Source: Taxillus chinensis (taxonomy: Eukaryota; Streptophyta; Magnoliopsida; Santalales; Loranthaceae). Taken from it: DNA of 64,000 nt. How positions within the stretch are numbered: the first letter of the stretch is position 1; each line of letters starts with the position of its first letter. Below the pieces are notes generated by a model. The model was not told where the DNA came from. It was given only the letters and a program-made list of their open reading frames with translations, and ran no database searches. Below, piece by piece: positions 22,901-31,800 of this stretch. The translations under genes were made by a program, and so were the position numbers. The stretch spans positions 4,621,989-4,685,988 of the forward strand of contig CM042085.1 in assembly GCA_023512835.1 (NCBI GenBank), in the 5' to 3' direction.

Positions 22901-25251
22901 GAATTCATAGAAAATCAAGTCATTAGTTTGTTCGGTCAATGAAAAATGGGTTTTAGGAAAAGAAAAAAATTGGTACCAACAATTATTGTCCAGTAACTAT
23001 CTCAATGAGTTTTTTTTTCTAATGCAAGATGCTTAGTTTAATGAAGGATTTATATCTATATTTATGTTTCTTCTTGCCATTTTCTTTTGTATTGCCAAAG
23101 CAATTCTAATGGCCAAATGGTCAAAGATCCTGGGAACAGTGAAGATTTCCTGTATGACTGTAACGTGGATCCTTCCTATATTGGGTATATGATTACATCT
23201 CTTTTCTGTTTTTCTTTAATTATATTTTGTAAAATTTCTGAAACTCTTTGCTTCATTGATGATTTCTTGGTGTGGACCGTAGGTATGCCAAGCCATGGAG
23301 AGATTTGGATTTGGGTAATTCATATTGCCTCTTCTTTCCATACTCTCCAGAGCATTTGGTGCATTCTATTCCTATGTTGAAAGATATGAAACCAAATCTC
23401 TATGTTGCTCTCAATGCGTCACTAAGGGGAGCTAGCCATGTCTCGGGCTCTGCAACAGCTCATTTTATTGGAGGGTTTTCCCTTTTGGGAGTGGACAAGG
23501 TATACAGGACCATTGTTAAAAAAAAAATAGAGGGTCATTGTGGTTAGAATTGTATTAGCTACCTGATTGTTGAGCCAAAGAAAATATAAGGATGGTTACC
23601 TACATCTTACCTAGTAGCGCACTTTTCCTACACGTGGAAATTTTATTACTACTTGCAGTGATTTGACTTTAGTTTTTAGGGCATTCTATTTAAATGCTTC
23701 AAATATGAGTGTGTGTGCGTGTAGATTATTAATGCAGTTTTATTTATTTATTTATTTTGTTGCAGTTAAATTTCACATCAGACTATAACAAAAGCATAAT
23801 TACCATTGTGGGAAATACAGGTGAATGACCCAAAAAAGCCCTTTACTTATTGTCATGTATCTAATAATAATATTTTCGGAAATATTGTCTTTGTGCTCTC
23901 CAGAATTGCACGTGTTGGATTGAATAAATAAAATTTTGAAGTTCCACATATAATGAAAGTGTTTCTTAACGCATGCTTTTTTCCTGGATATATGGGTAGC
24001 CTGTTCTTGCTACTCCCTACACTCACTTTTTGGTGTTTAAATGTATTATTTAGGTGCTAAGCTGGTCAATCATTAATACAGAAACAGTATTAGTTGTACT
24101 GTGTTGAGCTTCCAAAATAAGGTGGCACTTGATTGGCTTAACGTTTTCAATGCTCTTTTTCCCCATTCTAGAAATGTGCGTGCATGATTATCCACATGTA
24201 AAACTTGTACCAAAAAGTAATATGCTATGTTTTATGAATATTAGTTGAAATTATGCTCGTGTTAGAATAGCCAAGCTCTGCGGTAAAAATCTTGAATTTC
24301 TTGTACAAGATGAAACCTGGGCTTTCTTTATATGCTTTGCATATTATTCTAGCACTTGCCAAAAACAGTTACATTTATGCTTTTGGGTGATCACAACGAC
24401 CTATATTAATCCATTTAATTATCTCCACTGATTACCTTCTCTCGAATAATTGATGGATGTGTAATGTTTGCCCTTTTTTTCCTAAATTTATCATGCAATA
24501 TGATGTCGTTGGCAATTTGGTTTTTTTTTTTTTTGTAGATGTAGAAATCCATTGGCATAAACGTAGCCTGATTCTTGTTACTCCCATCGGTCGACAAGAT
24601 TTTGGGGTTGGCGGGCGTGCACAATTTGAGGTGAGCAGTGTGCCTTGAATTATAGATCCATCCATTTGTGATTTTCTATAACAAAGAACTAAGTCCTTGT
24701 ATTGCATTGTGATCAGGTTAAGGTACTTGAAGCCAAGAGATTTAATGATAGAATCATCATGATGCTACCAGCTATTGGTGAGCCCACTTTACTACTGCTT
24801 CAAATTTTTGAACTGCTTTTTTATTTGCTCTTGTTTTGAAAAATAAGACAATGTGTGGGCATTTTATGTCGCAGCTAGTAATATCATTTTCCACCTTACA
24901 GGTCAAAAAGTAGAGGTAGAAGTGAACTATGAACCTGAAGAGAAAGCTGCACTGGATTCTGGTGTTTACAGAACTATATGGGCAACCCTATTTTGTTTTG
25001 CGCTTTTAATAGTAACAGTTGCAGTCTCCGTCTCTTTCTTGGACAAACCCCATAGAGCTCAATCACCAACTATTGCCGCTCCTAGTTTAACGCCTACTGC
25101 TACACCTGATCACGGCAGTTCAATGGTTTTTAATGAGCAGTCTAGTCGAACACCCCCACCATTTGTAGACTATGTAAGGAGAACGCTTGATGAAACTCCA
25201 CACTATACGCGTGAAGGCAGGAGAAGATTCAATCCACAGAATACTTTCTAG
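2330..25251 (+). CDS. GP210: Nuclear pore complex membrane protein GP210 (NUP210-like), C-terminal half, 23 exons
   Basis: GP210 is the single-pass pore-membrane nucleoporin. Exons: 2330-2392, 3230-3421, 4070-4129, 4206-4274, 4425-4571, 4688-4807, 4931-5050, 5658-5813, 5902-5964, 6058-6191, 6882-7293, 8142-8244, 8361-8473, 8661-8732, 14834-14909, 21319-21426, 21531-21672, 23101-23184, 23283-23499, 23766-23820, 24539-24630, 24717-24777, 24902-25251 (TAG stop). All junctions are GT-AG, phases agree, and about 1,002 codons stay open. Plant GP210 is roughly 1,900 residues, so the N-terminal half lies left of the window. Large lumenal Ig-like (BIG2-type) repeats are visible, for example LNFSIEG to GNAVGNGI-like positions encoded near 14,880-21,426. 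One transmembrane helix (WATLFCFALLIVTVAVSVSF) is encoded near 24,979-25,040. A short proline-rich tail follows and ends RRRFNPQNTF, as in plant orthologues. The introns at 8,733-14,833 and 14,910-21,318 are swollen by transposons. Exon edges are read by eye; the family call is firm. Confidence 0.93.
3846..3998. repeat. Alternating G/A/T homopolymer island in a GP210 intron
   Basis: Runs of 8-26 identical bases (G, A, then G and T) follow one another with little complex sequence between them. The island lies in the intron 3,422-4,069. Such stacked homopolymers are unlike the flanking intron and may be a consensus or gap-filling artefact. Confidence 0.8.
9600..10922. other. GC-richer segment of unknown origin in GP210 intron 8,733-14,833
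   Basis: Base composition rises sharply compared with the AT-rich intron on both sides, and a 253-codon open frame (10,059-10,820, +) crosses it. The translation has no motif I recognise. It lacks a credible start context, and overlapping frames on the other strand are also open, as expected for GC-rich DNA. It ends in a poly-G, poly-C, poly-T stretch (10,879-10,922). It could be a captured gene piece or an unclassified transposon. I do not call it a gene. Confidence 0.5.
11700..12271 (+). mobile_element. Degenerate Ty1-copia RT/RNase H 3' end
   Basis: Plus-strand frames give copia motifs in the usual order: a SPERYRRLVCKLI block near 11,860, TRPSIAF and ISVVSQ-like motifs near 11,920-11,960, NAVIRILR near 11,995, KAPGKG near 12,020, then RKSFTGYCTYIKGNLVSWK and a CVVAHFNAESEFRAMTQ block (12,070-12,200). 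Stops and frame changes interrupt it. A purine tract (TTGAGAGGGAG at 12,261-12,271) stands just before a TGTTAG LTR-like start at 12,272. The fragment lies inside the GP210 intron, in the same orientation as the gene. Confidence 0.82.
12272..13020 (+). mobile_element. Probable copia 3' LTR with an internal 176-bp duplication
   Basis: The LTR begins TGTTAGAGG right after the polypurine tract of the copia relic. It is AT-rich. It reaches at most the poly-G run at 13,021, where the true end is hidden. Related sequence, including the core GATATTAGGATATC or close variants, recurs in plus orientation at 12.58, 12.76, 16.11 and 20.86 kb, so several LTRs of one family occupy the GP210 introns. The right boundary is uncertain. 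Confidence 0.6.
12472..12823 (+). repeat. Tandem duplication, two units of about 176 bp
   Basis: Unit 1 starts CAAACACGTTTTCTCACTG at 12,472 and unit 2 starts CAAACACATTTTCTCGCTG at 12,648. The copies stay alignable to their ends with scattered substitutions and small gaps. The duplication lies inside the LTR-like sequence. Confidence 0.85.
13021..13402. mobile_element. Possible small G/C-ended MITE-like insertion
   Basis: A run of 30 G plus TGGGGGC opens the segment, an AT-rich core follows, and it closes with a G7 run, GCCATCCCG, a C run and TAAATCCGTCACTGCC. Read on the minus strand the right end gives GGCAGTGACGGATTTAGGG, a kind of terminus seen on plant mobile elements. The left end is lost in the G run, so neither inverted repeats nor a target duplication can be confirmed. 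Confidence 0.4.
13490..14250 (+). mobile_element. Degenerate Ty1-copia reverse transcriptase fragment
   Basis: Plus-strand frames give copia RT in order: EMAALHSNETWVLVPL-like (13,568-13,620), a VGCRWIF-like block near 13,640, SIQLFLSITT-like (13,780), KWSLFQLN (13,815), a SVTDHFVFYR block (13,915), YILVY with a broken catalytic DD (13,970-13,990), QEQLSTHFQTKDMRKLIFLG (14,035-14,095), then VHTPMDP near 14,195. Several frameshifts and stops interrupt it. It lies in the long GP210 intron upstream of the exon at 14,834. Confidence 0.83.
14281..14406 (+). repeat. 63-bp imperfect tandem repeat, two units
   Basis: Unit 1 is 14,281-14,343 and unit 2 is 14,344-14,406. Both begin AGCTAAAG and share GAAGG, TGTGGTG and GGGAATGGCTG at the same spacing. 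The repeat follows the copia RT fragment in the intron. Confidence 0.85.
16020..16150 (+). mobile_element. LTR-like copia fragment
   Basis: The segment resembles the duplicated part of the LTR at 12.5-12.8 kb: a TATATATAAATATA stretch, an A-rich block, TATCTATGGTAATG, then GATATTAGGATATC. No coding sequence is attached. It is probably part of a solo or truncated LTR in the GP210 intron. Confidence 0.5.
16671..16998. repeat. Poly-G islands, including a run of 48 G
   Basis: The island includes G runs at 16,672-16,681, 16,697-16,703, 16,896-16,903 and 16,916-16,963, and another at 16,981-16,991. Little complex sequence separates the last ones. They lie in the GP210 intron at the left edge of an inserted element and may be an assembly artefact. 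Confidence 0.75.
16999..17820. mobile_element. Second MITE-like element, organised like the one at 748-1593
   Basis: The right end on the minus strand reads CCAGCGTTCGGGCTGAGGCG. The left end on the plus strand near 16,999 reads CGGTTCGGGTGTTTAGGCG, a plausible inverted partner. The length (about 822 bp) and the layout match the 846-bp element: an AT-rich left part (17,040-17,340), then a GC-rich right part (17,350-17,820) full of GACGACG/GTTGGACG low-complexity repeats and GAGGCG/CGCCTC motifs. No target duplication is clear, because G runs obscure the left edge. The open frames here are low-complexity and are not genes. Confidence 0.5.
17846..18800 (-). mobile_element. LINE (L1-type) relic: reverse transcriptase C-terminal end
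   Basis: Minus-strand frames give the plant LINE end. From high to low coordinates: a LLQEVNAVKYNVARGG-like block (18,780), GSHGMSLWKFIQ (18,690), FIRFWDDVWCG (18,600), then the zf-RVT zinc-binding region. That region is open at 18,047-18,256 and contains VAFFAWIAVLDKILTAGNLQ and the cysteine/histidine block FVNHLFLHCPYVRELWD. Next comes a broken VWKAVTHCLLWCI and ERNAHIF tail near 17,950. Stops and frameshifts show decay. It lies antisense inside GP210 intron 14,910-21,318 and abuts a minus-strand copia relic. Confidence 0.83.
18815..20240 (-). mobile_element. Internally deleted Ty1-copia relic (gag, pre-integrase, RT)
   Basis: Read from 20,240 downward on the minus strand: gag-like sequence (NYMNWSKTI near 20,210, then NSIDNEIINLINYGEFVKEL near 20,060), the GAG-pre-integrase block 19,780-19,523 (TPLSPFEVHCKIGHTSLPLL, KLCSQF), and RT pieces 19,140-18,830 (WHQAMVDKMKAFNDNGTW, then SKTDNFMFYEQSNSSIIL). 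The order fits copia, but the integrase is missing, so the element carries a large internal deletion plus many stops. It is antisense to GP210. Confidence 0.83.
20677..20722 (+). repeat. 23-bp tandem repeat, two units
   Basis: GGAGTGTCGATGAACA occurs twice with a 23-bp period. It sits in a GA-rich stretch (20,440-20,740) of unknown origin between the minus-strand copia relic and an LTR-like fragment. Confidence 0.7.
20750..20960 (+). mobile_element. LTR-like copia fragment
   Basis: The segment aligns by eye with the second LTR unit at 12.67-12.89 kb: CACACCATGATGCGAATAAG, TATTATTT, TATATATACAAAGAGA, TATGGTAATG, GATTATGGTA and GTAGAAATG occur in the same order. It reads in plus orientation, so it does not belong to the minus-strand copia relic beside it. 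Confidence 0.55.
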
Positions 25252-28200
25252 GCCTTTTTCCAGTTGGGACAGTGATGCGCTGAGCTTTGAGAATGGCGTC
25301 AAGCGTCACAATTTTGAAAGAATGTTCAGTGTACTTAGATTAGAGTGAGAAAATTGGGATTGATCATTTGATTGATTTGAGAAAGACAATATATATATAT
25401 ATATGTATGCTATTTTTTCTTTGTACTATTGTCTAAAAACATTTTTCTAGCTTTGTCGATGTTTGAGAGTCAGCGTGGCTGATCACGTTTGCATAGGGTT
25501 TATATTATGTTGAATAGAGTTGCATAATCCATTGCTGTGGTTGAAGCATAAGATGTACTTTGTGAAGCTTCACGTTTTCATATGAGTGGTTGGAATAATA
25601 TGGAGATTGTTGTATTTTGATTTTTGAGGAGGCTATTGGTTAGAGTCTGAATAGAATTCCGTGGGTTAATTAAAGTTCATATGCTAAGTTGTGGACGATA
25701 TTAGCAATGTACAGAACGTTGTCTGTTACTCTTGATGGCCTTGTTTGGTCTTGCTGAAAAATTTGGTAGTTTTGATAATTGTCCTTCTGATCAAAGCTTT
25801 CTTTTTGGGTTACATGTTAAGTTGGTTCGTCATATCTCATCTCTTACGGTCTTATATAGCCGAGGACAAGAAAGAAAGACACACGAATAGGACATTCATC
25901 TAGAGCATCAGCTAGATCTTTTGGGAGATTTCGGATCATTGTACTCTACCCTAACAAAAATTTTATTCAATAGTTTTGATGTGAACAAATGAATTTTGAT
26001 ATTAAATTATTTTTATTTAGTTTGAACTTATAGTTTTTAAAAATAATCACTTTAGTTTTAAATAAAATTATAAATATTTTAAAAAAAATATTAAATGTTG
26101 GGTGAGGTTATTTTAATTTAATAATATTATTATTGTGAAAAGAGTTTTTAAAAATGTGACTTTTTTTTTGCCTATCAAAGAGTTTGTCGCAAGTATTAAT
26201 AGAGATTATATTACGAATGTTATTTCAATCATTGAAACATGTACAGTAGGGGTAATTTTATATTTTTTATATATTATTATAAATATAATATGTCAAATAG
26301 TTTTAAATACATCATATCATAATAAATGTGTGAATATAAATATCTGTAGTAGATTCATGTATATGTTATAATTCATAATTAATATATAATATAATACTGT
26401 ATCATTGGACATGTTTTTCTCAAAAAAAAAAATTACTAGTCTCAGGTCACAACTAAAAAGAATAAATAAAGTGGGAGTTAAAGTAAAATAAGGAACCTTC
26501 ATAGTAAGAGTAAATAATCATTGATGTAAAAATCATTATATGAAAAAATACTTATAATCTTCTTTGCTACTCTATGTACTATTCTAATATCTTAAAAATT
26601 AAAATACAAAATTAATAATTTTGTTTAAAATATTTTAATATTTATATTAATTATTAATGTTTAATTATTCTATTAATATATTAGATATATTATAAATCAT
26701 AAATAATGTGATTAAATTTATATTACTTAACATTTATTTTTATCGGTTAAACTAGCTCATAAGCTTACTTTACTTAATGGGAATTTTGGGAATTTTCTTT
26801 TATTATTATTTTTATACTTTAATTATACTAAATATTTAACATATCATTATTAATTAAAATTTTCTTGTTATTCTTCACAGTTAACTTTGATGTTCTAAAT
26901 CCAACAACATAATATGTTCTAACGTAGTAAAATTAAATGTTTAATATAATTTCTTGCAGCATAATAACATTTCATATTAAGATATCATGAGATCAAAACT
27001 TATCGTTATAAATTTAAATGAAAGGGTTACCTGTGCAATTCACTTTATTCTCTTATTTCAATATGAAGTATGAACCCTTTGATTGTTAAGGTATGGAATG
27101 AGGATGGAAAATTTTTCTAAGGAGAAGGAATGCAAAAAAATATAGAAAGAGAATAGATAGAAAATTATTTTTTCATACCATTGTTTGGCAATGGTAGAAA
27201 AGACAAAAAATATATCAAATATATATTTTATACAAAAAGTGAAAATAAAATACCATTATTTTTGTTGTATCAACTTGTCGTCCGTTTTTCATATAGAAAT
27301 ATTTCGTCAATTTGGTAGTAACAAAAAGTATCGTTAAATGTAATATAGCCAGTAGTTTTCTCTCTTTACTATATCCTTTCCTTAGTTGTCAAACAATAGA
27401 AAACTATACTTCCACTTTATTTTCATACTCTCACGGTTTTCCATATAAATTCCATTCGTGCCAAAATAAGGGGGAAATGTGTTTCTATAGTAAAACCACT
27501 TTCTTCTTTTGCCAAAATTATGGAATGTATTATAGCAATAAATAACATGTTGTGAGCCTTATCTTGAACTATTCACTTGCTATCATCTTGTATATTAATG
27601 ATTTTAAGGTGTGCCTCTAATATTTGAGAATATGATGCCATATTAACATAATATTTTTCTTTTTATAGCTTATTTGAAATGACTTATAAAATGGCCTTAT
27701 GTTTATAAAGAATAAAAATATTCTAAGAACAATTCCAAGAGACTCTCTATTGTCCACAAATAAAAAGTCAAATGCTAAAAACAAGTTTCAACAAACTCTT
27801 TATCACACTCTCTAGATCTAGAAATTAATATAATAACTCTTAAAAAATGAAGTCACTATTTACTCTCCACATAATATTATATTATTTCTTACTTCTCTGT
27901 CTTCTCTCCTCTCTCATTCCTTCCCATAGAGGAGAGGAGAGTATTATTTAATAAAAATAATATTAATTTAAAGAATATTATTGGAGTGCAAGTAAAAAAA
28001 TGGTTATCTACATGTGAATTTTTTTTCTAGATGTGAAGATAATTTGAACAGTGTTGTTAGAGTTGCTCTAAAAAAGAAACCAATAATTGGACATAGGGAA
28101 AAAATATGTTTAAAATGCTCAAGCATGGATTAAATGTTGATGGGATTACGAAAACACTGCTAGGATAGTGGAATAATGATAGTGTTATCATCGTGGTGGT

Positions 28201-28637
28201 GGCACATTTATTGGGAGCTTTAGCTAAAAGCTAAATTCCATGTAGCAAAGCCATAAAGAAACTTTTGCATCTGCTTGTATTTTTAGCAAAAATTTGACTT
28301 TATTAAGGTAAATATGAATGTCTTAAAATATATAAGTTGAGCTACTCTTAACCATAAAGTATGGAATCTAACTAGATTGTTTTAATTTTTGTTGTTTTCT
28401 TGTGATTTATCAAATTTTAGATTAATGTTAGTTCGATAAGTTATTTTTAAAATTTAAAATGAGATGAAACTAATTTTTTAAACATAATATAACACTTTAA
28501 TTTTATTTTATAAAATAGATCTCTAAGAATAAAATAACATAAAAATAATTTAAGCATAATATGATACTTTATTATATATATAATAATAGTAAGTAAATTA
28601 TTTCACTATTATTTAGTAAATAAATTATAAAAGCAAA
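25252..28637. other. GP210 3' flank and AT-rich intergenic region
   Basis: The first few hundred bases (to about 25,640) probably include the GP210 3' UTR; a short TA microsatellite lies at 25,388-25,406. The rest is AT-rich with no open frame of coding character. A MITE-like element lies at 27,726-28,069. I see nothing else recognisable. Confidence 0.6.
27726..28069. mobile_element. MITE-like element with AGAGCAACTCTAA-type inverted ends
   Basis: The left end reads AGAACAATTCCAAGA and the complement of the right end reads AGAGCAACTCTAACA, 11 of 15 positions matching. The length is 344 bp, it is AT-rich, and there is no coding capacity. The ends resemble those at 52,605-52,692 and 53,781-54,137. 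No certain target duplication is visible. Confidence 0.55.
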
Positions 28638-28657
28638 AACCGGCTGCCTCGTGACAG

Positions 28658-28731
28658 TATAAAAAAAAAACTACTTATCTTGTTATTGCTTTAGCTATAA
28701 ACCACCGACGCTTATCCGAGCTCTAGGGTTT
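28658..28731 (+). promoter_or_regulatory. Putative core promoter of the hnRNP gene: TATA-like box and telo-box
   Basis: A TATAAAAA sequence starts at 28,658. CTAGGGTTT at 28,723-28,731 is the complement of AAACCCTAG, a telo-box often found near transcription starts of plant RNA-handling and translation genes. Both lie 110-180 bp upstream of the ATG at 28,838. Function is inferred from position and motif only. Confidence 0.5.
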
Positions 28732-28837
28732 TACTTCTCTGTTGTTTTCGAGCACACTTTTTCTTCTTCATTCTGCAGCTACATCTCCGATAGTTGTTGG
28801 CGAGTCTCGATTATTGCGCTACGCACTGGTCGAATCC

Positions 28838-31800
28838 ATGGACTTAAATCTAGAATCTGGCGGCGATGAAGAAATCAAGAACTTCAAGTTCTCAGGCCAT
28901 GCCCAGTTCGACCGATCTCAATCTCATACCGGAGATGGCGCTAGCCCAGGGTAACACTTCTCGCATCCCACTCAATCTCGTCTTTATGTTTTTTCGATTT
29001 CTGTTCATGTGGGTGTCTCCGTGTCTGCGAGGAACGATCAACATCTGCGATTCTTGTCTACTATGGTTTTGTGTTGGTTTGATATTGAAGTTTCAAATAA
29101 CAAAAAATAATTGACAATTGCAAAGTTTTTAGTTTGTTCAACAATTTATTTCGATTTTTTATGCAAAGCATAAAAATATTGCTTTTCAGCACATTAAAAG
29201 AGTGCTATTTATACATGGAATTTGGCTTCAATGACAACATAAGAACCCTTTCTGAATGTTTACCTTGTCCAAAATTTGAAATTCTAGTCCAAATTCTACA
29301 CTTTGAAAGTGCATTTAAATTATAATAATGTGTGAAGTAAAATAAATAATTTCCAAATATTATATAAATTTTGCAACCAAATAATGAATAATGAGATTTA
29401 TCCAGCAAAATACTTGATAATAACTAACTAAATGAGTTTAAATCAAACCATGATTTTCTCCTCTTGGAGGACAAAAATCAGTTCAATTAATGGATATATC
29501 AATTTGGAATATTTTATTACAATTTGATGTAATTAATGTTTTAAATATGGTATAATTAATGTTTTTATTAATGATTTGTAGAATTAATAAATTAATCATT
29601 AATTAGATATATTCATTAAAAAAATTAATTATATGGATTGGGATGTAGTAGTTATCATGTTAGTTTAACTTTCTGAAGGTGACATACTGACATGTTCAAT
29701 CTTGGACAACAGTCCATTTTTATTTGATTTTTAACCATTTTTATTAGTGCATGATTTTCATTTAGTGTGTGAATAGTCATACTAAGTGGATCAGTAATAT
29801 AAAAATTTCGCAGCCAATTAAACTTGGCCAGACACTCAACTATAATTTAGACATTCAACCAAACAGTCTGAATGATCTTAGTGTTTGATTTAATCAGACA
29901 CATTTGCTATTTAATACTAAAAAAGTATTTTCTATTGAGTCGAAATCAGCTGGAAGTGAAGTGTTTGGTTATGCAGACAGAAGGAGGAATCTTTTTAGTA
30001 CCAAGGGAAGAAAAGGTTTTTCTAAATTAAAATTCTGACTTTTAACTTTGGTCTGCCTAATGTTCTTAGAGCCATATATTTGTTGGATTTTGTATTGGCT
30101 ATCCAATTTAATTGATCTATTGTGCTCTATTATGTTAAAACACATTTATAACTTGGACCTGTTGAGGTTATGTTATATTTATCATGTTTTTCTAATTAAA
30201 AAAATTATCATGTTCATGTTGTTGTGCTAATATTTGTTCAAAATCATAAATGATTAAAAAAACAAAAATTGTATGGTATTGCCTAGATGCCGATTCGATG
30301 TTACTGTTCGTTACCGCAAAGTTCTTTTTAAAACCTTTGATTAGAGAGATAAGAAGCTAGAGATGTGGAGATCAGATTAAAAATTTAAAATAAATTTTGT
30401 GAAGTTTATATTAGTACCCCACTAAAGTGATGAAGGCAAATAATTTTTGGGGAAAAAGAAGAACATCTTGTTTGGTTTTAGAGTTTTGTTTCTTTCTTCC
30501 ATCTTGAATAAATTTTATTTTCTTAATTATTCCATTTGGGGGCTTTTCTTGTGTCAAAATTTTGTTTTATATTAATCCTCCATTTGAATAAATCTTTATT
30601 TCTTAAAATTTTAAACTAGGCATCTCCTCTTCTTTCGAATTTGAATTATGATAATCTAAATACTTATCATCGGCTATCATTTTATGTGTTTTTCAATTAC
30701 CATTTATGTTTGAGGAAACATTTATTTTCCTTCATTTTGTCAGCATTTGTGTTTTTTATTGTTTTTATGCTTTGTTACCTCTTATTATGTTTGCAATTGC
30801 TTTCTAGTTTCTCTTCTCTCTTGACACTTAATTTGGGTGATATATTTTTCATTCTAAATTTAGATGTTCAATTTCTGATCATAATTTAATTTATCACAGA
30901 AAAATCTTTATTGGAGGCTTAGCAAGAGTGACAACCTCTGGTTAGTTTTTTTTACTTGGTTTCCTTATCTAGTTTTCCATATTATTTTATGTATTAGTTA
31001 TGATTACTTATTGGGGGATGTGGGTCTTATACATGGTTTCTATAAAATCAAATCAAGTCAAATCATTTCAACTGACCCTAATCTCAATAATATGAGATTT
31101 GACGGTATGAATCAAGATAGTAAGAAAGTGTATATTTGACTTAATACACGGATCCTTCTCCTTTAAACACTATTAGACATGTGCATTCATGGTTTTCAAA
31201 TCGTTTGGTGGGTTTGGAGGGCTATCCCTCATTGCCTCTTTTGGTGTATTTGGCGTGAGCTGAATGCCCATATTTTTTATGATTTTGAGCGGTCTACTGC
31301 ATAGATTTCTTTTTCATTTTTCAGGTTTGCGGGAATGGTTGTTCGCTTCAGACGTGTACTCTTTTTTTTTTTTTATTTCTGTTGTTGTTTATGGATGCTC
31401 ATTTTAAGTTTGTTGTTTTTATGTTCTCTGTGCACTCATTGTGTGTGATCATTCTATCTTAATGAAATTTCTTACTTAATCAAAAAAACTCAAACTAACG
31501 TAAATGATTTTTTCTCATCTTATCTTCAATTGGAACTACTCCAATGACAAGACATGATGAATATTCTCATTTATAATTTTATCCATTCTAGTCTTATCAT
31601 ATATCCATCTTAACATTCGCATCTGAGCAATACAAAGCTTTTGTGTATGTTATTTTCTATTTATATAAGAAATGGGTCTAACAACTGTTATATAATTTTT
31701 TAAAAAATTCAATAACATATTTTAGTCACATAAAATTCCTGTCACACTCCAATTTTAATCCTATGGTGGATATCATCATTAATTTTTCTGTTTCGTTGAA